Assembly: GCA_011317545.1 (NCBI GenBank) | Contig: WUJK01000001.1 | Location: forward strand, 1,426,001 to 1,490,000 | Source of the DNA: Coniella vitis | Lineage: Eukaryota > Ascomycota > Sordariomycetes > Diaporthales > Schizoparmaceae | Length of the DNA: 64,000 nucleotides | Direction: 5' to 3' | In this document: positions 1-11,096 of the stretch, piece after piece | Position numbering within the stretch: position 1 is the first letter of the stretch | Layout: each line of letters opens with the position of its first letter | Notes under the pieces: model-generated | The model's database searches: none | The model's input: only the letters and a program-made list of their open reading frames with translations | Told to the model about the DNA's origin: nothing | Program-made: the position numbers and the translations under genes

Positions 1-94
1 CTATAGAATAGGCTATTCTAGTAAGCTTTCGCCTCGGTATTAGGTATATTATATAATAGCTAGGCGGAGGTAGCGGGATTAACCGGAGGGCTTA

Positions 95-2230
95 GCCGGG
101 CCCTTTAATACCCTTTTCCGTAAAATATATTTATAAAGGGTATTTATAGATTACTAGGTATAGTCTGCTTTCTTAGAAATAGTTTATAAAGATTCTCTAT
201 AAATAGTATCCTTACTATTATATATATAATAGGTATAATACGGTCTATTATTCTATAAGAAAGCGGGTTTAATTAAGATCTTATATTATTAACTACTAGG
301 GTAGTTTATAGCTATATTATAGGCTATCTAGGGCTAAAATACGTTAAACTATATATAGTCGATTACTTAATATATAGCGTTACTAAGGGCGTATAGCGTA
401 GTATAACGGTCGGCGGGAGTATCTAGGGTAAGGGTAATTAAGCCGGGAAGTAATTATAATAAGCCTATAATATTAAGGGCGTACTCCTACTTATAAATAG
501 TATTAATATTAATAATAATAATAGTAGCTATAATAGCTTAGCGCTAATATTATTAGGGCTAATATTATAGTTAGTATTATTACTACTAGCAGTAGCGGGG
601 TAGGATATAATAGGGGCGCTTCTAGGGCTATATAACCGGCTCTATCTCCTCCTTAAACTTACTAGACGATTCGGCGAAGCCCTCCGCTAATACTTTATTA
701 TAAGCCTCCTTAGCTATACGAATAATAGTACGGTAAAGGGCATTATCCTTACCCTCCTATAGGGCGTTATATAACTAGTAGCTAACGGTTACTAGGTAGT
801 TAACTAAAGGGGTATAGCTCTTACGCTAATAGCGCTAATAGCGGGTATTACCCTCGATATCCTAATAATCGCTAAGCGATTTACCGGTAATTATTAAAAC
901 TAGATACTACTCGTAAGTTATATCGCGCTAGGTTACGATATAATAGCTACTAGGAGTAGTTTTGCTAGCCTTCTATATCTTCTTACGCTTAATAGGGGTA
1001 ATAGGAGTAATAGCTTTACCCTTATTCTTAGTAATACTAATTTTCTTCTTACTAGTTTTAACCTTAGGCTAAGTACTAATAATAGTAATAGCGTTAATAG
1101 TATAGGTAGTATAAGGAGGGTTAGCCTTAATAAGAGCTATAATCTTAATAGCCCTAGCTTTAATATTACTATTACTAATAATAGCGGTAGAACGCTGCTT
1201 CTTAATAATAGGAGTATTAATAGGAGTAGAGGTAAGTATAGGGCGTTTATTACTAGTATTACCGGCGGTAGTAATATAAGCGATACCGATATCGTTATCG
1301 TTACTATTACTACTACTATTACTACTATCGTTTATATAGGTATAATTAGTATTACTACTAGTAATATAGTTACTATTATTATTAGCCTTATCCTAATAAG
1401 CCTCCTTATTATCCTCCTCGGCGTTATTATTACTAGTATATATATTAGTAGTAGGCTCCTTATTGCTAGAGGTATCTTCGGCTTATTCCTAGCTATCTTA
1501 GAATAAGTATACCTTATCTTCGCTATTAGAATTATCCTTAATAGCCTCGGTACTACCCTTATCCTTATCCTCGAGCTTAAGGGTATTATTAAGGGCTTTT
1601 TATAGGATATCTTTATTACCCTTATCTTCGTTATAGATATAGTTATTACTATTAAGTACGTTAGCAGTCGGCTTTATAGCGCTATATAGGAGTACGCTAT
1701 ATATTACGGGGGCGGTACCCTTCTTAGTAGCTATAATCTTTATTAGCAAATATACCTATTAATAGTAGTTAATTAGTAGTATTAGAACTTAGCTTTAGTA
1801 TAATATACTATACTTATTATACTATTTATATAGGTATTTCGTAGGAAGGATATATTATTCTATAGTAACGCTAGATACGGTATTTATAGGAGCTTAGGCT
1901 AATTTATATAGATTAATAGGAGTATTATACGTTTCTTAGCTATATAGGTATTAGTAGTATTCGCGGTATAGCGCGCTTTAGCGTATTTAGCTATATAATA
2001 ATTTAAAACGTTAATAGACTACTATAAGTCCTAATATTCGATTAGGAAAGGTAGATACGCTTACTTCCTTTTTTAGGAGGTATTATAATAATAGTAATAG
2101 TAGCTACTATACTTAGGATTATAAAGGGGAGTATAATATAGCGGCGGCGATAGTTAGTAGTACTACTATACTGCTATATAGTAGATTAAGAAAGGAGGAG
2201 GGAGAAGGGAGGAGGAGGAGGGAGTTTAAA
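95..2230 (-). pseudogene. Broken antisense ORF of the old LINE copy (hypothetical protein)
   Basis: This is the counterpart of the minus-strand ORF at 7745-9880 and has the same layout: a charged N-terminal part, an acidic Ser/Asn-rich middle, a Lys/Ala/Thr-rich basic segment and a C-terminal part that would end near 95. Many codons have become TAG or TAA through C-to-T and G-to-A changes, so no long open frame remains. I do not recognise the protein family. It is called a gene remnant only because the same frame can be followed in the other LINE copies. Confidence 0.55.
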
Positions 2231-2258
2231 TAAGCTATAATAAGCGTAGGAGAAATAT

Positions 2259-2272
2259 AATAGATAGCGCTA
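2259..2272. repeat. Left target-site duplication of the full-length LINE
   Basis: The 14-mer AATAGATAGCGCTA lies immediately before the LINE 5' end and is repeated after its tail at 10552-10565. Its first three bases overlap the AAAT tail repeat, so the true duplication is 11-14 bp. The two flanks join to restore the usual internal LINE sequence seen at 32080-32100. Confidence 0.85.
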
Positions 2273-2509
2273 CATACATCCTTCCCGACACTCTTCTCGT
2301 GCACGCCTGCTTTTGTTAAGGGTATACACGGTTTTGCTAATAATTCACTAATATCTGACCTGTTTGCATACAGGCAAATACGGTCGCGGGATAGCCTCGC
2401 AGGAGGCCCTGCCTGCGGATACGACGTAGGGCGGCTCGCCGCCGCCTGAGGGACTAGTGCCTGGGATAGATACTAGTTCTATTACGGATTCGATTTACTC
2501 CCCTACGTA

Positions 2510-4180
2510 GCAGAAGAGGCACCGCGGCGCCGCGCTATAGTTATAGGAGGATGCTGCTGCTCGTTAAGATAACCCCCTCGCCCCTAGTACGGTTGGGACC
2601 CTCCTTATAGGCGTACGCCGTACGTTTATAGCTCGGGAGACGGTCCTGCTGGCGGTAGACGAGACCCTAAGGAAACTGGTTAATACCTTTAAAGGCCCTT
2701 TGTAGAGCGAGGAGCGTCTTTATATAGAGAGGGTATACTCCTAACTCCTGGCCGTAGCTAGGCGCGAGCTTGAAAATTTTTTATCGGACCCGGCTATTAG
2801 CCGGCCTACTCCGATATACCCGACTCCTCCCGTTACTACTTTACGGGTAATACTCTACCCCTAATAGCTACCTTTACCCGCCTAGCACCCCTAGTAGGGT
2901 CGGAGCTAGGCTACCGTTATAGGCGCGGCCGCTAGGCTCCCGGCGGAGCCGGCTCGCTATATTCGAAAATCCGGCCCTTAATACAGCTAGCAGCGGGGAT
3001 AGGATATAAGGATCCTCCTTAGGGCTACCCCTTATAATACGCTTACAGGCTCGCCCCTCTAGGGACTTAAGCTAGGTATCTATACTCGGCTTTAGATCCC
3101 TATAACTAATATAGCGGTAGTTACTAAGACCCCTACCGGCTAAGCTTTACGCCTTACTAGTAAGGAGGTTCGGGATAGGCTTCTTACTAACCCTATAAAG
3201 GATAAGCTGCTAGAGCTAATATAAGCGTCCTTAGCGATTATACCGTAGATCTGGGTTACCTATATAATAACCGGGGTTCCGAGGGAGCTCTATAACCCCT
3301 TTACCTATTAGAGGGTTTCTCCTAAGGAGTATATCCGGGAGGAGGCTACGATATAGACGGGAGTCGAGCCTATTTCCTATAGGCTTTCTACGAACGGTTA
3401 CGATCCTACTATAGGTACTACTACCTAGCTAGTATCCTTTTTATACGAAGTGCGACCCTTCTAGGTCTTTAACCTGCTCCGTACCCGGCTAGTATAGAAG
3501 ACGGAGAGGCTCTCTTTCTATACAGATAGCTATCTTAGCTACTACTTAACCAAGCGTTATATAAGGAGTAGGCGGTACCCTACCTGCTCCAACGCCTAGT
3601 ATACTTAGGAAGGGGAGGTCTATACGCTTCCCCCTAGGTATATTAATTGCTACGGGCCTATCCGCTCTAGCTACCCTAGATATACTACCGCCCCTATAAT
3701 AGTTAATAGGCAGCTTTATTACCCGTTTATCTCTAAGCTTAAGAGGATTAGGAATACGGGTAAGGCCCGCTATAACGATATAAATACGGCTATAGATACT
3801 ATTAGTAGCTAGCGGGAGCCTTAACCCCCTACTAAGCCTACGGAGCAGCCGTTTATCGAAGGCCCTTCCCGGAAGCGGCCTTATAGTAATATCCGCGACT
3901 ATATACCGCCGACCGGCTCGTAGTAGCGCCCGTAGCTCGACCCGGCCAGTACGCCGCCTCCGGAGGGTCCTAGCCCCGCTATAGAGAGAAAGCCTACGCC
4001 CCTAGCGGATATAGTTAAGGACGACGACGATACGGTTATAATCCTTAGCTCCTAGGGGGGCTTAAATACTACTACTCCCCTTACGTATAAGTAGGATATA
4101 CCCTCCCGATAGCCGGGGGGCTCCTCTTACAATCGCCTAGGCGAATATAGGGAAGAAATAGTCTACCTATATTATACTAC
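2510..4180 (+). pseudogene. LINE ORF1 (gag-like nucleic-acid-binding protein), RIP-damaged
   Basis: This would be the RNA-binding ORF1 protein of the LINE ribonucleoprotein. One frame can be followed from about 2510, where a TAA interrupts an otherwise readable start region, to about 4190, broken by many TAG/TAA codons. A basic central region (3070-3500) is followed near 3570-3690 by a degenerate zinc-knuckle cluster in which Cys and His positions are now mostly Tyr (TGC to TAC, CAC to TAC). The tail is Pro-rich and then acidic, with an Asp run near 4020. It overlaps or abuts ORF2 at about 4165. The order (ORF1 with knuckles, then an endonuclease-RT ORF2) matches Tad1-like elements. The start is uncertain. 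Confidence 0.7.
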
Positions 4181-7100
4181 TAGTACTCTATACTAAGCAG
4201 GGGGTAGACGTTATATAGGTCTAGGAGCCGTATATAATATATAATACGAGAACTTAGAGGCACCCTGCCTACGAGCTTTTCTCGCCGGTAGATAATTAGG
4301 GAGGGGATCCGATAGCCTGCTACGAGGAAAGGCGGCAGGAGTTGCTCGGTAATAGGCCCCGGGTCCTAATATACGTACGACGGGGTCGTAGGCTGTATAT
4401 AAAGCAGCAACGGCCCCTTACTATAAGGGACGGACTCTAGCTAGAGGTATTAGGGGTTCTTCTAGTTAATATTTACCGGGCGCTTAGGGAGGATACGGTA
4501 CTCGACTATATGCTAAATAGTCCACCTATACGGAGATAGGTGGTTAGGGGCGATTTTAATATAGTCTATACCCCTTATAAGCCGGGTAAGCTTAACGAGA
4601 GGGGTAGCGACCGGGTTAAAGACTAGGTACTATTTAGAGATATATTCTTTATAAGTACCCCGGGCGTCCCTATATACGTCTAAGGGGGGGTCTTTAACCT
4701 AGTCTTCTCTAATATTCTAAATACGGCTACGGAGGTTACTCCTAACCTATATACTAGCTCTAACTATAAGACCCTTATTACGACTATCGGTAGTAGTCCT
4801 CCGCTCCCCTAGGAATAGCCGGTATAGCTACGGGTAGACCTACGGTCCCTCCCGGCCTTTAAGGGCCTTCTAGAAATAGGGCTAATAGATATACCGCCCC
4901 TCTTACGGGCGGAGAGCCCGGCTTTTCTAGACGATTAGGTAGCCCGCCTAGACTGCCTCTAGGGAAGGGCCCTAAAGGTAGCGGGACGGCAGCTATAACC
5001 CTACTCCCGAGCCCCTTAGTAGGATAATAGGGTAGAGGAAGCATACCGGGCGTATATTAGGGCCCGATATAGTTATCGGACTTACTTAAGGGAGTTCTAA
5101 GTAGCTAAGAATACCTTTAAGGGGGCTATTCGAGTATATCGGCGAGCCTTCTAGTAGGGTAGGATCGATATAGTAGCTTCGGATATAGATATCTTCGGGA
5201 TAGCGGGGTAGTATAAGCTAGCTATACCGCTACGGGCTCCCCCGCTATACGTAGGGGACGGTATATTATATAAGGACCCTATTAAAAAAGCGAGCCTGCT
5301 ACGGGATAAGATTCTATAGAGGTTCTCTAGGGATAACGACCTAGTTAGGGACCCGCTCGAGGGCTAGGATGCTTCTAAAGCCCGTTTCTAATAGGGTTAT
5401 ACGGCTACGCCTAAGGAGGTAGAGGAGTATACTATCCGAATTAAATCTACCTCTCCTAGGGTAGATAGCGCCTCGATATCCCTACTAAAGGAGTACTAAG
5501 ATAGTATTAGCCCCCTCCTAGTTCGGCTCTATAACTATTGCCTTACTATAGGTTACTTTCCTCTACCTTAGCACCGCGCTAAGGTATCGATATACCCTAA
5601 GCCGGGTAAGAGGGATATAGGTAGCCCTAAGTCGTATAGGCCTATTACTCTCCTTTCTACCTTTTCTAAGGGGCTCGAGAGGCTAGTCGTACGTAGGCTC
5701 TCCTAGATCCTACTTACTAAAGGGGTCCTTAACCTATAGCACTACGGGGCGCTACTAAAACGCTCTATAATAGACCTCGTAGCGGCACTTATATATAACA
5801 TCGAGCTAGCACTCTCCCGAGGGCAGGTTACTACGGTAGTAACTAGGGATATATAAGGGGCGTTTAATACCGTCCTCCCTAATAGACTAGTCGTACGGCT
5901 ACGAGTCCTTAGTTTCCTACTCCTATTATTAAGTCTAGTAACCTCCTTCCTAGTAGTACGGCTAGTACGGGTCCGCCTAGATAGGTCGACGACGGGTTTC
6001 TCCTCGGTAAGATATAGCATACCCTAGGGCTCGCCTCTCTCGCCGGTGCTATATATAATCTACCTCTCTGAACTTATTCTGCAGGGTAGTAATAGGTATT
6101 TCTACTATACGGACGATATTCTCTTCCTTCGTATATCTAATAACGCGGAGAAAAATATAGTACTACTGGAAACGGATATAGCAAGCGTTAACGATTAGGC
6201 TTCGAGGAACGTAGTATAGTTTACAGCGGAGAAAACGGAAGTTTTCTACTTCTTAAGGCGTAGGGAGGCGGTATAGCCGGCTATTATAATAGGCAGCAGG
6301 CGTATAAAGCCTATTACCAGCATACCCTCCTATTCTAAGGTAGCTAGCTTCCGCTAGCTAGGATTCTAGTTTAATAGGCGTCTTATAGGCAGGAGGTATA
6401 TTAAGGAGAGGGTTCGTAAGACGGCGAAGGTTATAGCCTACCTTAAGAGCCTTAGGAAGGTATAGCACGGCCCCCCTGCGGCGTCCCTCCGTAAGGCGGT
6501 CGCGGCAATACTTATCCCGATGCTTATATACGCGGCGGACGCCTAGTTTCGACCGGGCTATACGCCTATAGTATAGCTTAAGAAAGCGGATAAACTACTA
6601 GTAAAGGGCGCTAGAGGGGTGCTACCGGCGTAGAAGACGGTGCGTACGGTGGTAGCCCTCCGCGAAGCGGGCCTCCCTATAGCTAGGCTTACGCTAGGAG
6701 CGGCGGTTCGCCGGGCCGGCCTATAGTACGCTCTGCTAGACGTAGGGCACCCCCTCTATAAACGGATATATACTCCTATAGGACGTAACCTTAGGGTATT
6801 TAATACGCGCCTTACGGACGCTATATATAGCTTTCTTACTATACCTAAGCCGGCCCTATTAACCCCCCGATATCCTAACTATACTACGCTAGACCCTAAT
6901 ATCGGTTGCCCTAAGGAGGAAGTAGCTACGCGCTATAATACATAGTATACGACCCTACCACCGGATATTACAGTAGTATATACGGACGGCTCTAAGGTCT
7001 AGGAGGGACCTAAGCATAGGGTAGGCTATAGGTATACTATAATAAGGGATAGGGTATTTATTGCTACGGCTGCTAGGGCACTCTACGAGTACTTATACGT

Positions 7101-7400
7101 TTTCGACGCCGAGGCGGTTAGGGCGCTTACAGGACTACGATTAGCGCTAGAAATAGCACTATTAGCGGTATTTATCTATATAGACAGCACCTCGGTTATC
7201 CAGGGACTACGGGGCAACGCGCCTATCACCTCGTAGTAGGCTTTCCAAGGCTTTTAGGCCCTTTATAAGCAGTACCTCGCGGAGGGACGGTTAGTAACTA
7301 TCCTCTAGAGCCCTAGTTATATAAGTATAGCTAGGAACGAGCTTACAGATACCCTTATAAAGAGGGGTATAATACTCTCCTTAGTAGGGTAAGCAGCAAG
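4165..7400 (+). pseudogene. LINE ORF2: AP endonuclease, reverse transcriptase, RNase H, RIP-damaged
   Basis: This is the enzyme for target-primed reverse transcription. The endonuclease (4165-4830) starts with a region containing a VQEP motif, has GDFN at 4549-4560, and has SNYKT near 4759 where SDHKT is expected. The reverse transcriptase has SYRPITLLS near 5632, GAFNTV near 5860, PQGSPLSP (Gln now TAG) near 6020-6050, and the catalytic YTDD at 6103-6117. An RNase H domain follows: YTDGSK at 6976-6996, an AEAVRAL helix near 7098, YIDSTSV near 7174 and ELTDTLIKRG near 7336, so all four acidic positions can be seen. Numerous TAG/TAA codons replace Gln and Trp. The presence of RNase H supports a Tad1/I-type clade. 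Confidence 0.85.
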
Positions 7401-7744
7401 CCCTACTGCCTCGGGTACGCGGACCCTATATCGAGAGGGAATTAGAAGCTCTAAGAAGATATAGTAGACGTATTAGCAGGCAGTCTTATCCAGCTAGTAT
7501 AGCGTTTAGGGGCTAAGCTTTCGTACTACGGCGTAGCCGGCCCTTTCGTTAAGCCGCTAATAGCTAGCTCTTTTTATAGCTATAAGGACTAGTTATAGCA
7601 ACTTTAAAGTATATTACTATCGGTTTAGCCGGCTAGGGATAGGCTGCTACTATAGAACGGGCTATTCTAGTAAGCTTTCGCCTCGGCACTAGGTATACTA
7701 CGCGGTAGCTAGGCGGAGGTAGCGGGATTAGCCGGAGGGCCTAG

Positions 7745-9880
7745 CCGGGCCCCCTAATACCCCTTTCCGCGAAACGTACTTATAAAGGGTGCTTATAAAC
7801 TACTAAGCGTAGTCTGCTTTCTTAGAAGCAGTCTATAAAGATTCTCTATAAATAATACCCTTACTACTATATATACGGTAGGTATAATACGGTCTACTAC
7901 TCTATAGGAAAGCGGGTCTAATTAGGATCTTATACTACTAGCTACTAGGGCAGTTTATAGCCGTACTATAGGCTATCTAGGGCTAAAGTACGTTAAACTA
8001 TATACGGTCGATCACCTAGCGTATAGCGTTATTAAGGGCGTATAGCGCGGTACGGCGGTCGGCGGGAGTACCCAGGGCAGGGGCAACTAGGCCGGGAAGC
8101 AACTATAGCAGGCCTACGGCGCCAGGGGCGTGCTCCTGCTCGTAGGTAATACTAGCGCTAGTAGCAGTAGTAGTAGCTATAATAGCCTAGCGCTAGTACT
8201 ACTAGGGCTAGTACTATAGCTAATGCTGCTGCTACTAGCGGTAGTAGGGTAGGATATAGCGGGGGCGCTTCTAGGGCTATATAACCGGCTCTACCTCCTC
8301 CTCCGACTTACTAAACGACTCGGCGAAGCCCTCCGCTAGTACTTTATCGTAGGCCTCCTTAGCTATACGAATAGCAGTATAGTAGGGGGCACCGTCCTTA
8401 CCCTCCTATAGGGCGTTATATAGCTAGCGGCCAACGGTTACTAGGTAATTAGCTAAAGGGGTATAGCCCTCGCGCTAGCAGCGCTAGCAGCAGGTGCTGC
8501 CCTCGATATCCTAGCAGTTGCTAAGCAACTTGCCGGCAATTACCGAGACTAGATACTACTCGTAAGGTATATCGCGCTGGGTTACAATACAACGGCCACC
8601 AGGAGTAGCTTCGCCAGCCTTCTATATCTTCTTACGCTTAGCAGGGGTAGTAGGAGTAGTAGCCTTACCCTTACTCTTAATAATACTAGTCTTCTTCTTA
8701 CTAGTCTTAGCCTTAGGCTAAGCACTAGTAGTAGTAGGGGCGTTAATAGCACGGGTAATACGAGGAGGATTAGCCTTAATAGGAGCTATTATCTTAACAG
8801 CCCTAGCCCTAGCGTTACTACTACTAGTAGTAGCGGCAGAACGCTGCTTCTTAGTAGTAGGAGTACTAGTAGGAGCAGAGGTAGGCGTAGGGCGTTTATT
8901 ACCAGTATTACCGGTAGTAGTAGTATAGGCGATGCCGATATCGTTATCGTTACTACTACTACTGCTACTACTGCTATCGTCTATATAGGCACGATCAGCA
9001 TTACTACTAGTAATATAGTTACTATCGTCGTTAGCCTCGTCCTAGCAGGCCTCCTTATCGTCCTCCTCGGCGTTATTATCACTAGTACGTATATTAGAAG
9101 TAGGCTCCTCGTCGCTAGAGGTATCTTCGGCCTATTCCTGGCTATCTTAGAGCAAGTCCACCTTATCTTCGCTATTAGTACTATCCTTAGCACCCTCGGC
9201 ACCACCCTTATCCTCGTCCTCGAGCTTAAGGGTACCGTCGAGGGCCTTCTATAGGATATCTTCCCCGCCCTTATCTTCGTTGTAGACGTAGTTATTGCTA
9301 TTAAGCACGTTAGCAGTCGGCTTTATAGCGCTATATAGGAGTACGCCGTATATTACGGGGGCGGTGCCCTTCTTAGTAGCGGTAGCTTCTATTAGTAAAT
9401 ATACCTATTAGTAGTAGTTAATTAGTAGTACTAGAACTTAGCTTTAGCGTAGTATACTACGCTTACTATACTATTTACGTAGGTATCTAGTAGGAAGGTT
9501 ATACTACTTTATAGCAGCGCTAGATACGGTATTTATAGGAGCTTGGGCTGGTTTATATAGATTAATAGGAGTATTATACGTTTCTTAGCTACGCGGGCAT
9601 TAGCAGTATTCGCAGCACAGCGCGCTTTAGTATACTTAGCTATATAATATTTTAAAACGTTAGTAGACTATTATAAGTCCTAGTATTCGATTAGGAAGGG
9701 TAGATACGCTTACTTCCTTTCTTAGGAGGTATTATAATAGTAGTAATAGTGGTTGCTATAATTGGTACTATTAAGGGGAGTATAGTATAGCGGCAGCGAT
9801 AGCTAGTAATGCTGCTATACTGCTATATAGTGGATTAAGAAAGGAGGGGGGAGAAGGGAGGAGGAGAAGGGAGTTTAGAC
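7745..9880 (-). pseudogene. Antisense ORF inside the LINE 3' part (hypothetical protein)
   Basis: I do not recognise this protein. A single minus-strand frame runs for roughly 600-700 codons with scattered TAG/TAA. From N to C there are: a hydrophobic/basic segment (about 9700-9400), a readable stretch APVIYGVLLYSAIKPTANVL, a long acidic Ser/Asp/Glu/Asn-rich region (about 9250-8930) including a run of eight Ser, a basic Lys/Thr/Ala/Pro-rich stretch resembling a nuclear localisation or DNA-binding tail (about 8880-8640), and a C-terminal domain with KEAYDKVLAEGFAESFSKSE (near 8310-8370). An inverted copy at 22230-23030 keeps the same frame with partly different residues, which supports a real protein. 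It lies antisense to the LINE genes and has no visible similarity to ORF1. Confidence 0.65.
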
Positions 9881-9922
9881 GAGCTATAATAGGCGTAGGA
9901 GAAATATAGCAGAGGGCGCTAT

Positions 9923-9949
9923 ACCCCTACTATTAACAATAGTAGGGGT
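9923..9949. repeat. Perfect 12-bp hairpin at the start of the LINE 3' non-coding region
   Basis: ACCCCTACTATT, a three-base loop AAC, then AATAGTAGGGGT. The hairpin marks the boundary between the antisense ORF and the 3' non-coding region. An 18-bp palindrome, TATCTATAATTATAGATA, follows at 9971-9988. Copies at 10566, 21590 and 32095 keep similar stems. The next LINE insertion point lies just beside this hairpin in the old copy. Confidence 0.8.
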
Positions 9950-10554
9950 GCAACTAGCTATAATAGCTATTATCTATAATTATAGATAAAGGGCTAGCTA
10001 TTATTAGCAGAAAGACGCGTACTTTTGCGGAATAATAACAGCAGACGCCTTAAGGCACGTTTCTAGCACGTCTTAAGCCACTGCTCTATACTGCTATAAG
10101 GACGTCTACGCTATATTAGCAGCTTAGCAATTAGCTAGCTCTCTAGCGCAGCGCCCTTAGGCTACTATGCTGGTAAGGTCATCGCTAGCATAGTCGACGT
10201 ATAGTATATATATAGTACGGCTTCGGAACTAGTCTCGGCCGGCATCTAACGTCTAGTAACCATACGGTAACACGCTAACCTAATAAAAACGTGGCTCTGT
10301 ACGGGCCACACTAATAGTATCATATAACTCTGCTCTAAGACCAATCCCTGGAGCATTTAGCCTCTAGGACGTAGCTGATACGCTATAAAGCAGCCTTCGG
10401 GCTAGGGTTATATTACGAATATATATACTGGGTGGGTATATATACGCTCCTCAGCAGTACGACAGGCAGTGTACGCCGAGATACCCCTTAGGAGGTATGC
10501 TAGCGTAACTAGTCCGGCGTTAATTTAATTAAATAAATAAATAAATAAATAAAT
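9950..10554 (+). other. LINE 3' non-coding region and (AAAT)n tail
   Basis: About 600 bp with no convincing reading frame, ending in CCGGCGTTAATTTAATT and then the AAAT tail at 10531-10554. This part of the element keeps more CpA and TpG than its coding part, for example around 10020-10500. Copies occur at 10566-11096, 21590-22218 and 47165-47539. It may also hold the promoter of the antisense ORF, but I see no clear signal for that. Confidence 0.75.
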
Positions 10555-10565
10555 AGATAGCGCTA
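10552..10565. repeat. Right target-site duplication of the full-length LINE
   Basis: The same 14-mer as at 2259-2272. It follows the AAAT tail directly and continues into the hairpin of the older LINE copy. Confidence 0.85.
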
Positions 10566-11096
10566 TACCCCTGCTATTAATAATAATAGGGGTATAACTA
10601 GCTATAATAGCTATTATCTATAACTATAGATAAAGGGCTAGCTATTATTAATAGAAGGATACGTACTTTTATAGGCTAATAATAGCAAACGCTTTAAGGT
10701 ATATCTTTAATATATCTTAAGCTACTACTCTATACTATTATAAGGATATCTACGCTATATTAGCAGCTTAGCAGCTAGCTAGCTCTCTAATATAACGCCC
10801 TTAGGCTACTATATTAGTAAGGTTATCGCTAGTATAATCGATATATAATATATATATAATACGGCTTCGGAACTAATCTCGGCCGGCATCTAACGTCTAG
10901 TAACTATACGGTAATACGCTAACCTAATAAAAACGTAGCTTTATATAAGCTTTACTAATAGTATTATATAACTCTACTCTAAAACTAATCCCTAGAGCAT
11001 TTAGCCTTTAGGACGTAGCTAATACGCTATAAAGTAGCCTTTAGGCTAGGGTTATTTTACGAATATATATACTAGGTAGGTATATATACGCTCCTT
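10552..11096 (+). mobile_element. Old LINE copy resumes: 3' non-coding region
   Basis: This is the continuation of the LINE copy that began before position 1. It aligns with 9918-10480 of the full-length element but is more RIP-mutated. It is cut at 11097 by the 5' end of another LINE, so its own tail is missing. Confidence 0.8.

Larger units (their letters stand above)
1..2272 (+). mobile_element. Old LINE copy, 3' part, interrupted at its right end
   Basis: This is the 3' portion of a Tad1/I-like LINE, colinear with 7640-9915 of the full-length copy further right. It is much more heavily mutated: the first 120 bases contain no CpA and no TpG. The copy is cut at about 2272 by insertion of a younger LINE, and its remaining 3' end resumes at 10552. 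The sequence includes a pyrimidine/purine-rich block near 2190-2225 that all copies share. The left end runs off the window. Confidence 0.85.
2273..10551 (+). mobile_element. Full-length Tad1/I-like LINE (about 8.28 kb)
   Basis: This is a non-LTR retrotransposon with ORF1 and ORF2 on the plus strand, a long antisense ORF in the 3' portion, a 3' non-coding region and an (AAAT)n tail at 10531-10554. The conserved 5' terminus reads ATCCTTCCCGA (2278) and recurs at 11097, 24451 and, inverted, at 52560. A 14-bp direct repeat flanks the element, which shows that the antisense-ORF segment belongs to it and is not a neighbour. The join between the ORF2 part and the antisense-ORF part is also kept in the copies near 23100 and 29815. 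It is moderately mutated by RIP and less so than the copy it sits in. Confidence 0.85.

Noticed and set aside
480..560. Short spaced AT-rich repeats that might suggest a CRISPR array
   Set aside because: There are no regular direct repeats with unique spacers; these are AAT/TAG microsatellite-like coding repeats of the antisense ORF in a fungal sequence.
2119..2304. Small open frames at 2119-2304, 4859-5044 and 56426-56611
   Set aside because: They cross element junctions or lie antisense to recognised ORFs, and have no family features.
5742..6020. 92-codon minus-strand open frame
   Set aside because: It lies opposite the LINE RT domain and is a shadow of it.
8981..9205. 74-codon minus-strand open frame
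   Set aside because: It overlaps the antisense ORF of the LINE in another frame; the other frame is supported by several copies, this one is not.
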